This document shows, one piece after another, positions 52,860 to 62,237 of a stretch of 64,000 nt of DNA; the first letter of the stretch is position 1, and each line of letters opens with the position of its first letter. This DNA is from an uncultured Caulobacterales bacterium. Lineage in GTDB: Bacteria; Pseudomonadota; Alphaproteobacteria; Caulobacterales; Caulobacteraceae. Under the pieces are notes generated by a model that saw nothing but the letters and a program-made list of their open reading frames with translations, was not told the DNA's origin and did not search any database. The DNA lies in contig CAIOYC010000002.1 in the NCBI GenBank assembly GCA_903862425.1, forward strand, positions 1 to 64,000. The letters run 5' to 3'. A program made the translations under genes and the position numbers.

Positions 52860-52874
52860 CGGAAATTACCTATT
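52860..52874 (-). promoter_or_regulatory. FixJ-like motif copy upstream of the stress-protein pair
   Basis: Toward the gene: AATAGGTAATTTCCG, a weaker copy than the others, 91 bp before 52769. Confidence 0.5.
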
Positions 52875-53046
52875 GGTCTGACCAGCATCGCGAGGCGTAT
52901 CGCCTACGTAGATTCCGAGCCTTCGGAAGCGGCGCGCGTTGCCGGTATGCTGATAGCGAGAGACCCGCGCTGAGCGAGCCCAGTATCGCCAAGTGGTTAG
53001 CGGGGCCCTGACGCGGGCCGCAGGGCGGTGGTATTGGGGACAGAGC

Positions 53047-55195
53047 ATGGACACCACCTTGGAAGTCAGGCCGGACCTCGGTGGGGCGGACTTCACCTGT
53101 CCGATGCATCCCCAGGTCCGGCGCAAGATGGCCGGCCTTTGCCCGATCTGCGGCATGGCGTTGGAGCCGGTGCTTGCGAGCCCGAGCCCTGCGCCGAACG
53201 CCGAGCTCGGCGACATGACGCGCCGGTTCTGGCTCGGCTTGGTCCTTGCCCTGCCCGTGTTCGGCCTGGAGATGGGCGGCCATTTGTTTGCGATCGTGCA
53301 TTCGAGTGTGCCCGAGCGGATCTCCAATTGGATTCAGTTCGGGCTCGCGACCCCTGTGGTCTTTTGGGCTGGCGCGCCCTTTTTCGCCCGCGCCTGGGCG
53401 TCGCTCGTCTCGCGCCATCTCAACATGTTCACCCTGGCCGCCATGGGAACCGGTGTGGGCTGGACCTATAGCGTCGTGGCATTGCTCTGGCCGGGTCTAT
53501 TTCCGGCAGCATCGCAGGTCATGGGCGCGGTCCCGGTCTATTTCGAGTCGGCAGCAGTGATCACGGTTCTTGTGCTCTTGGGACAGGTCCTCGAGCTTCG
53601 CGCGCGTGAGCAGACCTCCGGCGCGATCAAAGCGCTTTTGACGTTGTCGCCCAAGACGGCGCGAAGACTGGGCGCGGGCGGCTTGGAGGCCGATGTGGCG
53701 CTGGACAGCCTTAGGGTCGGCGATCTCCTTCGGGTTCGCCCTGGCGAGACGGTCCCCGTCGATGGGTTGGTCGAATCTGGCTCTGCCTCGCTGGATCAAG
53801 CCATGATCACCGGCGAATCCATGCCGGTCGACAAAACGGTGGGTGAGCGGGTGATCGGCGGCACGTTGAACCGTTCAGGCGCTCTAATCATCCGGGCCGA
53901 AAAGGTTGGCTCCAACACCCTGCTCGCGCGCATCGTGCAGAGGGTCGGAGAAGCGCAGCGGTCGCGCGCGCCGATCCAGAACCTCGCTGATTCAGTGGCC
54001 GCCTGGTTCGTCCCGGCCGTGATCACCATCGCGGTTCTGACGTTCGCCGGCTGGGCGGCCTTTGGGCCAACGCCTCGCATCGCCAATAGCCTCTTGGCGG
54101 CGGTCAGTGTGCTGATCATTGCCTGCCCCTGCGCCTTGGGCCTCGCCACGCCCATGTCGATCCTGGTCGGAATCGGCCGTGGCGCGCGGTTAGGCATACT
54201 GGTCAAGAACGCAGGCGCCCTACAACGTTTAGAGACTGTCGACACCTTGATGGTGGATAAGACCGGGACCCTGACCGAAGGTCGCCCCTCGGTGACCGAA
54301 ATCGTCCTCGCCGCTGACTTCGGCGAAGCGGACGTGCTGCAGCTCGCCGCCGCTGTTGAGCGCGCCTCAGAACACCCCATCGCCCGGGCCATCGTGGCCG
54401 CCGCCGAAGCGAGAGTGCTGGCGCCGCTAAGCGTCACCAACTTCGCGGCGCTTTCCGGCAAAGGCACGCGCGGGGTTGTGGATGGGAAACTCGTTCGGAT
54501 CGGAACCGCCGCCTTCTTGGAGGCCGAAGGCGTCGTCGGGTCAGGCTTGTTGTCAAAGGCTGAAGGTCTTCGCGAGGACGGCTCGACGGTTATCTATGTG
54601 GCGATCGACAACCGCGTCGCCGCTCTGGTCGCCCTGTCGGATAAGATCCGCGGCAGCACGAGCAGCGCGTTGACCGCCCTTCGCAAAAGTGGCCTTCGCA
54701 TCCTCATGGTCTCCGGCGACAATAAAATCACCGCGCACGCGATCGCCTGCAAACTGGGGATTACCGAAGTCAACGCGGACGTTCTTCCCGAGCAAAAGGG
54801 CGACATCGTCCGTAAGCTTCAAGGTCAGGGGCGGATCGTGGCCATGGTGGGCGATGGCGTCAACGACGCTCCGGCGCTCGCCATCGCCGATGTGGGCATC
54901 GCCATGGGCTCGGGCGCCGATGTAGCCATCGAAAGCGCCGGCATCACGCTGCTGGGCGGCGATTTGGCTGGACTGGTGAGGGCCCGTCGCCTGTCCCAAG
55001 CGACGATGTGGAATATTCGCGAGAATCTTGATCTTTGCGTTCATCTACAATGCTGCGGGCCTGCCGATCGCCGCGGGGATCCTGTATCCCGCCTTCGGCA
55101 GCGGGCTGTCGCCCACCTTGGCGGCCGCCGCGATGGCGTTGTCATCGGTCAGCGTGATTTCCAATGCACTGCGACTCTACCAGGTCAGGCTCTAG
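53047..55195 (+). CDS. Heavy-metal P1B-type ATPase, frameshifted near the C-terminus
   Basis: This is a copper- or heavy-metal-exporting P-type ATPase. It has an N-terminal CPMHPQ plus CPICGM metal-binding motif (about residues 18-45), the CPC transport motif Cys360-Pro-Cys362, the phosphorylated Asp404 in DKTGTLTEG, and [10 protein letters not shown]. The length from 53047 to 55195 would be 715 residues. Between 55021 and 55031 ([10 protein letters not shown] expected) one extra T breaks the frame: the correct C-terminus with the last two helices, ending in LRLYQVRL and a TAG at 55193-55195, is in the +1 frame. It is a real mutation or a sequencing error. The start at 53047 has GGGGACAG before it. 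Confidence 0.85.
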
Positions 55196-55218
55196 GACGT
55201 TCGACCGCGCCAGCCAGG

Positions 55219-55842
55219 TCACGCGCGAATATCGTGCAAGGCTTTGAATGCCTTCAGAAGGACGCGCGGGTCGAACTCGCCCCTGCAGACCTTCGGCGGT
55301 TCGCGGTTCAGCCCGAACAGGGCGTAGACGCCGGTCTGGGCCGAGCGGCTCAAGTATTCCACCGTGAAGACCACGTCATTGGGGAGTTCGCAGAACTGAC
55401 CAATCAGCGCCAGGTTATCATAGCCGCCCGAGATGATCTTGGGCCGGCACAGGAACTGGCTGGTGATGAAGGGCATCATGCATGGGGATGCAGATACAGG
55501 TCCGGACGCGGACAGGTTTCGATCGTCTCGTTCCACGCCAGTGTCTCTTGCGTGACGGTTCGGCTCTCATCCAGCGTGGCCATTGAGGCGAAGAGATCGA
55601 AGGTTGTAGCGGTATTGGCTTTCGAGCATCCGCCCGCCCCGCAGCACATAGCCTTGATCGGGGGAGCCTGAACCGCCCAGGCTTCCGCCAATCCGGTCTA
55701 GCTCTTCAAAGATCGTGACGTCGCGCCCCAACATGTCCCCATCCCGGATCATGATCGCGGCGGCCGACATGGAGGCTATGCCACCGCCGACAAGATAGGC
55801 CTTGGTGTGGCTGCGATCATCGGAAGGGATGGACCGGGTCAT
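55219..55842 (-). pseudogene. ohyA: Oleate hydratase remnant (middle deleted, frameshifted)
   Basis: The 5' part encodes the oleate hydratase opening AYLVGGGIASMSAAA with the FAD loop and LDRIGGSLGGSG, GYVLRGGRMLE. Then a one-base shift breaks the frame, and a continued piece DLFASMATLDESRTVTQE in another frame follows. The next matched part, near 55470, is the enzyme's last 85 residues (MMPFITSQFLCRPK, then NLALIGQFCELPNDVVFTVEYL and a late DPRVLLKAFKALHD), so about 400 middle residues are gone. Normal oleate hydratases exceed 500 residues. It is a dead gene behind the BON gene on the same strand. Confidence 0.85.
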
Positions 55843-55997
55843 GGGAGATTACCTTCGGGGCGCAGACGCCCTGTTCACTGACAGCCGCACAAAAGGCGAT
55901 CGCAGTTTGAGGCGAGCGCCAATGCGGTGGGGCAAGATTTCGTCGGACACAAAGAGCGCCCGCCGACCTGTCGAGGCCTGCGGGCGCAGTCTGACGG

Positions 55998-56639
55998 CTA
56001 CATCACCAGGATGTCGTTCTCGACCGAGGTGGCGCCCGGAGCCGCCCATGCGGTCGTGCCGGCGATGGCGCGGTCATAGGGGGAGTGCACCGTGCCCGAG
56101 AGCCGAACCTTTCCGCCGTCGGCGTTCACCACGATCGCCGGGTCGAAGAACCACGACCGGTGAAGCGCATGCATGATGTTGTCGCCGATCTTTGCGGTGT
56201 CCACGGCGGGCTTGATGGTGATGAGGTTGCTGACGCCCACCACACCGAACAGGTTGCGCACGGCCCGCACAGCCGCTTCGCTCTGATAGTGCCAGTCCAC
56301 TTGTCCATCGAGGGTAACCCAGCCCTTTTCGACCTTGACGCCGATGGCCTTGGGCACCGCCACGTCCCAGGTCAGCCGGTCAACCGCGGCGGCGGCGATC
56401 TGGTCGTCGGCGCGCTTGGATTCGAAAGGCAGTCGGACCTCGATCTCCTCAGCCACAGCCTTGACGCCCTTGACGCGGCGGGTGGCGGTCTCAGCGGCGT
56501 GCTTCTCTGCGAAGGTCCCCACGTGTCCGGTCAGGGTCACGACGCCATCCTTTGCGATAACGCCGATATTGGAGGGGCTGACGCTTGGCTCCCAGGTCAG
56601 TTCTTCCAGGACGGCGCTCTTCAGTTTTTCGTCGAACAT
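55998..56639 (-). CDS. Triple BON-domain protein
   Basis: The 213-residue protein consists of three BON domains at about 1-70, 77-145 and 147-213, each with the conserved GVVTLTGHVGTFAEK-type strand turn, for example VTLDGQVDWHYQSEA and VRLSGTVHSPYDRAIA. BON proteins bind phospholipid or lipids and are linked to osmotic and envelope stress. There is no signal peptide, so it is likely cytoplasmic, like the BON proteins in hypoxia regulons. It has a FixJ-like copy 151 bp upstream and leads an operon whose second gene is the oleate hydratase remnant. Confidence 0.88.
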   Translation of the reverse strand: MFDEKLKSAVLEELTWEPSVSPSNIGVIAKDGVVTLTGHVGTFAEKHAAETATRRVKGVKAVAEEIEVRLPFESKRADDQIAAAAVDRLTWDVAVPKAIGVKVEKGWVTLDGQVDWHYQSEAAVRAVRNLFGVVGVSNLITIKPAVDTAKIGDNIMHALHRSWFFDPAIVVNADGGKVRLSGTVHSPYDRAIAGTTAWAAPGATSVENDILVM

Positions 56640-56789
56640 TTGAGTTTTCCATTCAGCTTGAGATTCAGGGACAACTGCGTCCGCCTCGTCTTGCTTTGAA
56701 GCCGGGAGCGTCGCGCTTGCTGCACGGCCTTGTGGTCGCGTCTTTCAGTGCGGTGGGGTGTAGGCCGAGCGCGCGTGGCGCCTAAGCCT

Positions 56790-56802
56790 CGGAAACTACC
56801 CA
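56790..56802 (-). promoter_or_regulatory. FixJ-like motif copy upstream of the BON gene
   Basis: Toward the gene: TGGGTAGTTTCCG, 151 bp before the BON start at 56639. Confidence 0.65.
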
Positions 56803-56946
56803 GCCCGGTTCGATGGCGTTGTCGCCGCCGCTCAAAGCGACGGGCGAACCTCAGGAGTTAGACGCGCTGCTGTCACTGTAGAGGGACAAATTACGCAACG
56901 CCCCGTAGCGCATGATCTCTCAACACCGAGCACAGGCATCGGGAGC

Positions 56947-56961
56947 GTAAGTATTTTCCGA
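56947..56961 (+). promoter_or_regulatory. FixJ-like motif copy upstream of the flavoprotein gene
   Basis: GTAAGTATTTTCCGA pointing to the gene that starts at 57143, 182 bp away. With the copy at 56790 it makes the 503-bp gap 56640-57142 a divergent promoter region; I see no gene in it. Confidence 0.6.
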
Positions 56962-57142
56962 CGCTGGCGACACGGCGGTCGCGCTCGATATCGTCGGGAT
57001 CTCAAAGCGGCGCTCGAGCGCGACGCCTAATTTCCGGTTTCCCCATAGGCGCAGGAACGCGTCTCGAGCGACCCGCACCTGCATATTCAATCAAGCTGCG
57101 CTTACGCGGCGCGCCATCTCACCCCCAAGACCGAGGTCTAAA

Positions 57143-58618
57143 ATGACAGAAGCGCTGGCAAAATGGGACGAAGAGGCGGACGTCGTGGTGATCGGCTACG
57201 GGTTCGCCGGGGCCACATCGGCGATCACCGCCCACGATGCCGGCGCAAACGTCCTGCTGCTGGAAAAGGCGCCCGAGGTGGACAAGGGCGGCAACAGCCG
57301 AGTCTCCGCCAACCTTGTCTTCTGGCCAAACGATATTGAAAAGGCGAAGGCCTACTTCTTAGCGCTTGCTGGGCCTTATACAGACAATATCTCTGCCGAA
57401 ATGCTACAGGTGTGGGCGCAGGAGATGTTCGCCAACAAGACTTGGCTCAGCGACCTCGGCATGACCCCGGCGGAACTGCCCTACATCGAATTTCCGGAGC
57501 TCGCGGGCTCCGATTGCGTGCGGGTTCTGATGAACGGCGAGGGCCCGTTGGGTGGCGAGCGTCTCTGGCGCCTGATCGAACAGGCGGTGGCGAGCCGCCC
57601 GATCCGCACTCTCTATGAAACACCCGCGATCAGCCTGGTGAAGGTTGGCGACGAGATCGTCGGCGTCGTCGCCGAGCGATCCGGCAAGCGTATCCGCATC
57701 AAGGCCAACCGCGGGGTTGTGCTGACCTGCGGGGGTTTTGAGAATAATCCAGCGATGGTGCGCAACTACGTCTCGGGCTTGGCGGAGATCTACCCCCACG
57801 GCACGCCCTACAACACCGGCGATGGCGTCCGCATGGGACTCGAGGTCGGCGCCGAGCTCTGGCACATGAACAACATTTCGGGTCCCCTGCTGTCGTTCAA
57901 GGCGCCGGAGATCCCGGTCGCTCAATGGCTCAGCCTGCCGCACGGCAAGAGCTACATGTTCGTTGGCGGCGACGGCGCTCGCTTCACCATGGAGGGAGAT
58001 CCCTGCCTGACCGGCGATTTCCACGGCAAGGTCAAACGGCACGGTATGTGGATGCAGCAGACCATGCCCGTGCCGATCTACATGATCTTCGACGAAGCCT
58101 ATCGAAAGGCCGGTCGGATTGGACACGCGACGGCCGACTGGGATGTCAGTCATGGCAATCGCTATGACTGGAGCGACGACAATCTCCGCGAGGTTAAAAA
58201 AGGCTGGATCCAGACCGCGACGACGCTGCCCGCGCTGGCGGCCCTGATCGACATCGACCCTGACGCGCTCGAGGCGGCGGTTACCGGTTTCAACATCTTG
58301 GCCAAGTCGGGCCTCGATACGGACTGGGCGCGCGGCGCCGATACCCTAGCGGCGCTGGATGCCCCGCCCTATTACGCCATGGCGCTCACACCGGCCTTTG
58401 TGAACACCCAGGGCGGGCCGCGACGCGACGAGAACGCCCAGGTCATCGGCGCGGATGGTAATCCGATCGGGCGACTTTATTCGGCGGGCGAACTGGGTTC
58501 GATCTATTCCTTCCTCTACCAGGGTGGCGGCAACATCGGTGAATGCTTTGCGTTTGGCCGTATCGCGGGCCGCAATGCTGCTGGAGGGGCGCGCTCTCCG
58601 CTCCGCGAGGCCGCCTAG
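57143..58618 (+). CDS. FAD-dependent oxidoreductase (FAD_binding_2 family)
   Basis: The 491-residue flavoprotein has the FAD loop DVVVIGYGFAGATSA near 14-28, the acidic strand LLLEKAPEVDKGGNSRVSAN, and the late FAD motif GELGSIYSFLYQGGGNIGECFAFGRIAGRNAA (read in part). It belongs to the fumarate-reductase/3-ketosteroid-dehydrogenase group, which reduces or oxidises carbon-carbon double bonds. Substrate and electron partner are unknown; a fumarate-reductase-like function at low oxygen is a guess. It starts at the ATG at 57143 and is followed by an Old Yellow Enzyme gene 247 bp away. Confidence 0.85.
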   Translation: MTEALAKWDEEADVVVIGYGFAGATSAITAHDAGANVLLLEKAPEVDKGGNSRVSANLVFWPNDIEKAKAYFLALAGPYTDNISAEMLQVWAQEMFANKTWLSDLGMTPAELPYIEFPELAGSDCVRVLMNGEGPLGGERLWRLIEQAVASRPIRTLYETPAISLVKVGDEIVGVVAERSGKRIRIKANRGVVLTCGGFENNPAMVRNYVSGLAEIYPHGTPYNTGDGVRMGLEVGAELWHMNNISGPLLSFKAPEIPVAQWLSLPHGKSYMFVGGDGARFTMEGDPCLTGDFHGKVKRHGMWMQQTMPVPIYMIFDEAYRKAGRIGHATADWDVSHGNRYDWSDDNLREVKKGWIQTATTLPALAALIDIDPDALEAAVTGFNILAKSGLDTDWARGADTLAALDAPPYYAMALTPAFVNTQGGPRRDENAQVIGADGNPIGRLYSAGELGSIYSFLYQGGGNIGECFAFGRIAGRNAAGGARSPLREAA

Positions 58619-58865
58619 GTCCGCGCGGACAGTTGCCCAATGGGCTGACGCCCATAGAGTGGACCGGCCGACCTGGTGTCTGTGCGACGCCCGCCGCTTG
58701 CGGCCAATCCGGCGGATCGATTGGCTGGGCAGTTTCCGATCCTGCCCCGCAGACTGTCCGGGCGCTATCGAAGCGCAGCCTACACTGCATCAGCTCCCCG
58801 CTTGGCCACTGCACCCTTGGCGGTCTCAAAACTCGGTTACGACCCGGCCCAGGGAGCCGTCGCTC

Positions 58866-59882
58866 ATGTCAAAGCTCTCCATTTCGCGCGCGCCGGACGC
58901 GCTGTTCGAACCCACTCAAGCCGGCGCCCTTCGGATGAAGAACCGGATCGTCATGGCGGCGCTGACGCGCAACCGCGCAGGACCCGGCCTGGTCCCAAGT
59001 CTTATGGCCGCCGATTACTATTCTCAGCGCGCGACAGCGGGTATGACCATTGCCGAAGCGACCCAGGTCTCGCCTCAGGCGCAAGGCTACGCCGACACGC
59101 CGGGCTGCTACACCGATGCCCAGCCGGCAGGCTGGAAAGTGGTCACAGACGCCGTCCACGCCAAAGGCAGAACCATCGTCGTCCAGCTTTGGCATACGGG
59201 GCGGGTTTCGCACACCCTGTTCCAAAAGGACGGGGCGGCGCAGGTGGGACCCTCGGCGATCCGCGCCCACACGCAGACCTTCATCGGCGCCCACGGCTAT
59301 CTGCTCGACGCCTTTCTGCGCAACGGCAGCAACCATCGAACCGACCGCTATGGCGGATCGATCGAGAACAGATTTCGGCTGCGTGTCGAGGTAACGGCCG
59401 CCGTCGCGTCGGCCATCGGGTCGGATCGCCTCGGGGTCAGGCTTTCGCCGGTCTCGCCGGTGAATGACTCCAAAGACAGCCATCCCCAAGCCCTTTTCAA
59501 TCATGTTGTCGAGCGGCTGAGCCTGATGAAGCTCGCCTATGTGCATATGGTGGAGGGCGCCACCGGGGGCGCCCGGGACAACGAACCATTCGATTATGCA
59601 GCCCTACGAGACCGGTTCGGGGGCACCTGGATTGTCAACAATGGTTATGACCGCGCCATGGCGCTGGACGCTATCTCAAGCGGACGCGCTGATCTCGTGT
59701 CGTTCGATGGGGCCTTCATCTCCAATCCCGACCTTGTTCAACGCCTTGTCGACGATGCGCCGCTTGCGCCCTTGATGGATCGCTCCACGCTCTATGGCGG
59801 CGGTGCCCATGGCTATAAGGCCTATCCAACACTGCGCGATGCGCAGGGCGCGCGCCTAGAGCGATCAACGGCGCTGGCTTGA
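58866..59882 (+). CDS. Old Yellow Enzyme family NADH:flavin oxidoreductase with internal deletion
   Basis: The 338-residue protein is of the OYE type (NADH:flavin oxidoreductase, FMN TIM barrel). Recognisable parts are FEPTQAGALRMKNRIVMAALTRNRA, VQLWHTGRVSH (FMN and substrate side) and GSNHRTDRYGGSIENR (read in part). Between AHTQTFI and GAHGYLLDAFLRNG the usual 40-odd residues that hold one barrel strand and helix are missing, with the frame preserved. A full-length homologue would be about 365-375 residues. Because part of the barrel is lost, it may be inactive. The ATG at 58866 has GGGAGCCGTC upstream. Confidence 0.8.
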   Translation: MSKLSISRAPDALFEPTQAGALRMKNRIVMAALTRNRAGPGLVPSLMAADYYSQRATAGMTIAEATQVSPQAQGYADTPGCYTDAQPAGWKVVTDAVHAKGRTIVVQLWHTGRVSHTLFQKDGAAQVGPSAIRAHTQTFIGAHGYLLDAFLRNGSNHRTDRYGGSIENRFRLRVEVTAAVASAIGSDRLGVRLSPVSPVNDSKDSHPQALFNHVVERLSLMKLAYVHMVEGATGGARDNEPFDYAALRDRFGGTWIVNNGYDRAMALDAISSGRADLVSFDGAFISNPDLVQRLVDDAPLAPLMDRSTLYGGGAHGYKAYPTLRDAQGARLERSTALA

Positions 59883-59942
59883 TCTTGCCGCCACAGGTCC
59901 AAGATCGGCGGTCGCTTTCTACGAGCGCTCGATTGTTTCACA

Positions 59943-60569
59943 ATGCATGAGTCGATCTCTGCTCAGGCCGCCGCATGGGTCGAGGCGATCGGCGCGATCT
60001 TTGCGGTGGTCGGTGCGGCCTGGGTTGCGGCGGGCGAATCCCGCGCGGCGCGCCTGCGTGAGGAAAGAAGCCGCCGCGACGCAGCGGAAAAGGACGCGCG
60101 TGCGCTTCTCGCCATCAAGACGGCAGCGCTGAACCTGGCGATCCTGGCCGCCACAGAGATTCACAACCTGCACATACTGCTGCGCAAGGAGGACTGGCGA
60201 AGCCGCGTGGGCCGGGTTTCACCCAGCAGAACGCTGCTGGCGATCGAGCACATGCTGACGGCGTTTCCGATCCAATCCCTAGCGGACGCGCCGGCCATGG
60301 TCGAATTCTCACGATTTCCGGCCGCCCTGGAAACGGCCGCTGAGGTCTACGCCAATCTAGAGCACGCCGTTCGCGCCGCAGCCGATCCGCAGCGTAGCGC
60401 AATCTTCGTCGAATACACTGAGCAGATGGAGCGGGTCGATCGATCGACCAAGCTGAGACTGAAAGCGCTAAAAAAGGTGCTCAACCTGGACACCCAGATC
60501 GAGACGGCGGCGACCATCGCCGCCAAGAAAGAAGCGCTCGGCGTCCCGTTGGCGGGTCTTCGGAACTGA
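59943..60569 (+). CDS. Hypothetical membrane-anchored protein, 208 residues
   Basis: I do not recognise this protein. Near its N-terminus is a single membrane helix (VEAIGAIFAVVGAAWVAAG) followed by an Arg-rich helix (RAARLREERSRRDAAEKDARALLAIK) and a long helical body; this looks like a signal anchor with a cytoplasmic coiled-coil. No enzymatic motif is visible. The gene follows the OYE gene by about 60 bp on the same strand. Codon use is similar to its neighbours, so I take it as real. Confidence 0.65.
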   Translation: MHESISAQAAAWVEAIGAIFAVVGAAWVAAGESRAARLREERSRRDAAEKDARALLAIKTAALNLAILAATEIHNLHILLRKEDWRSRVGRVSPSRTLLAIEHMLTAFPIQSLADAPAMVEFSRFPAALETAAEVYANLEHAVRAAADPQRSAIFVEYTEQMERVDRSTKLRLKALKKVLNLDTQIETAATIAAKKEALGVPLAGLRN

Positions 60570-60690
60570 TCACCAGACCTTGGCCTATAGGTTTGCGAAG
60601 GCGGCAATGCCCCCCGACACCGGCCGAGTATCGGCCCACCGCCGTCCGATCCTGCCCCAGTGACCGTTCGACTTTAACTCGCCGTGAGCA

Positions 60691-60897
60691 TCAAAGCACA
60701 TCGTCCGGGTTGTCGGGCTGATGCAGCAGCTTGTGTCGCTGATCATAGAGCGAGGCGAGTTCTGTTCTCACCCGGCGCATTTCCGGTTTCGAGGTCTCTA
60801 TAGCAGCCTCTAAAACGATACGTTCAGCATCGACCTCGCTGATCTGACGATCCAGCTCGATCACTTCGGGAGAATCCTTGTCAATCAACGCGGGCAT
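60691..60897 (-). CDS. Small coiled-coil hypothetical protein, 68 residues
   Basis: The frame encodes a mostly helical, charged protein with heptad-like spacing (IELDRQISEVDAERIVLEAAIE, then MRRVRTELASLYDQRHKLL). No known family is evident. It lies alone between a plus-strand hypothetical gene and the ackA gene on its own strand. It has a usable GGAG-like leader (TTGGAGACG). Real gene is more likely than not. Confidence 0.5.
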   Translation of the reverse strand: MPALIDKDSPEVIELDRQISEVDAERIVLEAAIETSKPEMRRVRTELASLYDQRHKLLHQPDNPDDVL

Positions 60898-61031
60898 GAC
60901 TCGTCTCCAAGTGAACGCGAGCGTCCACGCCGTCTAATCTGCACACACGGGGTGTCGGGCTTGTGGCGGTAACCAGAAGGTTGAGTTCAACAGGAGGGAT
61001 GCTGCCGGCGCGGCAAGAGTTGGGACATTGG

Positions 61032-62237
61032 CTATCCGTCGCGCGTGGCTGAATCTGCGCTCTTGTGAGACCTCACAAGCGCATGGGTGTGCCATGCGAT
61101 CTGCTCGTCCTCCTGCGATGGCAACACGGCAACCGTGCAGCGCGACGCTAGCGACTGTATCGACCCTGAACCCGACCGATTGTAGGCGGGGTCGAGGGCA
61201 ACGCCCATCCAATCCAGACCCTGGCAGATCGCGGCGCGAAGGCTCGAATCGTTCTGGCCGATCCCGCCGGTGAATACGAGACCATCGACACCGCCCATAA
61301 CGGCGGTCATGCCGGCGATCGCTTTGCGCACCTGATAGCCGAACATATCGATGGCGAGCCGAGCATCCGGGTCAACCAGAGCAACGGCCTGCAGCGCTCG
61401 CATATCGCTGCCGACGCCCGAGACGCCCAACAGGCCGGACTGAAGGTCCAACAAACCTTCCAGCGCCGCCACATCCATCTTTTTCTCACGCAGCAGGTAG
61501 AGCACCACGCCTGGATCAAGGTCGCCGCTGCGTGTTCCCATCATTACTCCACCGGTCGGTGTCAGACCCATGCTGGTGTCCATGGATCGACCGCCTTTGA
61601 CCGCGGTGATGCTCGCGCCGTTGCCGAGATGGGCGATGACCAGTCGCTCCGGCAGGGCGGCGCCCAACTGAGCGACGATGGATTCGCAGGAGAGTCCATG
61701 GAAGCCGTAGCGATGAATTCCGTCGGCCTCCAGCGCGCGAGGAATCGGCAGGGTCCGCGCAATGTCGGGCATGGACCTATGAAAACTTGTATCGAAGCAG
61801 GCCACCTGAGGGAGGTCGGGAAACAAGTCGGTAGCGGCGCGGATGAGCGAGAGCGCCTCGGGGATATGCAAAGGGGCAAAGGCAATGGCGGACTTGAGAA
61901 TCTCCAGCACCCGTCGATCGATCACACAGTGCTGGCCGAGCTTTGGTCCGCCGTGCACGATCCGGTGGCCGACGGCGGCGGGAGGCGGGAGGTTCCAATC
62001 GCCTAGCAGCCGAAGGAGCCGGCTGATCACATGCCGATGATCCTCGAAGCGCGTGTGTTCCGATATTTCCCGCCCCGCCGCGTCCTTGGCGTTGAAGCCG
62101 CCGTCCGTCCCAATGGCGGTGGCCTCACCGGTGACCAGAGCGTCGATGCACCCTGGCCCGGTCTCGAAAACCCCGAATTTCAGCGAAGAAGACCCGCTGT
62201 TTAGGACCAGAACCTGGATGCCGGCGTCGGCCGTCAC
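61032..62237 (-). CDS. ackA: Acetate kinase AckA
   Basis: AckA converts acetyl phosphate and ADP to acetate and ATP. The 401-residue product has [14 protein letters not shown] at the start, the conserved VAHLGNG-type motif as [10 protein letters not shown], a [23 protein letters not shown] region, and [15 protein letters not shown]. The gene's ATG overlaps the phosphoketolase stop by four bases (ATGA), so the two are coupled: phosphoketolase makes acetyl phosphate from xylulose- or fructose-phosphate and AckA harvests it as ATP. The short C-terminal tail after IAWHTHAL is of normal type. Confidence 0.96.
   Translation of the reverse strand: MTADAGIQVLVLNSGSSSLKFGVFETGPGCIDALVTGEATAIGTDGGFNAKDAAGREISEHTRFEDHRHVISRLLRLLGDWNLPPPAAVGHRIVHGGPKLGQHCVIDRRVLEILKSAIAFAPLHIPEALSLIRAATDLFPDLPQVACFDTSFHRSMPDIARTLPIPRALEADGIHRYGFHGLSCESIVAQLGAALPERLVIAHLGNGASITAVKGGRSMDTSMGLTPTGGVMMGTRSGDLDPGVVLYLLREKKMDVAALEGLLDLQSGLLGVSGVGSDMRALQAVALVDPDARLAIDMFGYQVRKAIAGMTAVMGGVDGLVFTGGIGQNDSSLRAAICQGLDWMGVALDPAYNRSGSGSIQSLASRCTVAVLPSQEDEQIAWHTHALVRSHKSADSATRDG

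Noticed and set aside
52993-55671. 892-codon reading of the metal ATPase continuing past 55195
   Set aside because: The tail after the frameshift is not ATPase-like and runs antisense over the oleate hydratase remnant; the +1 frame gives the proper C-terminus.
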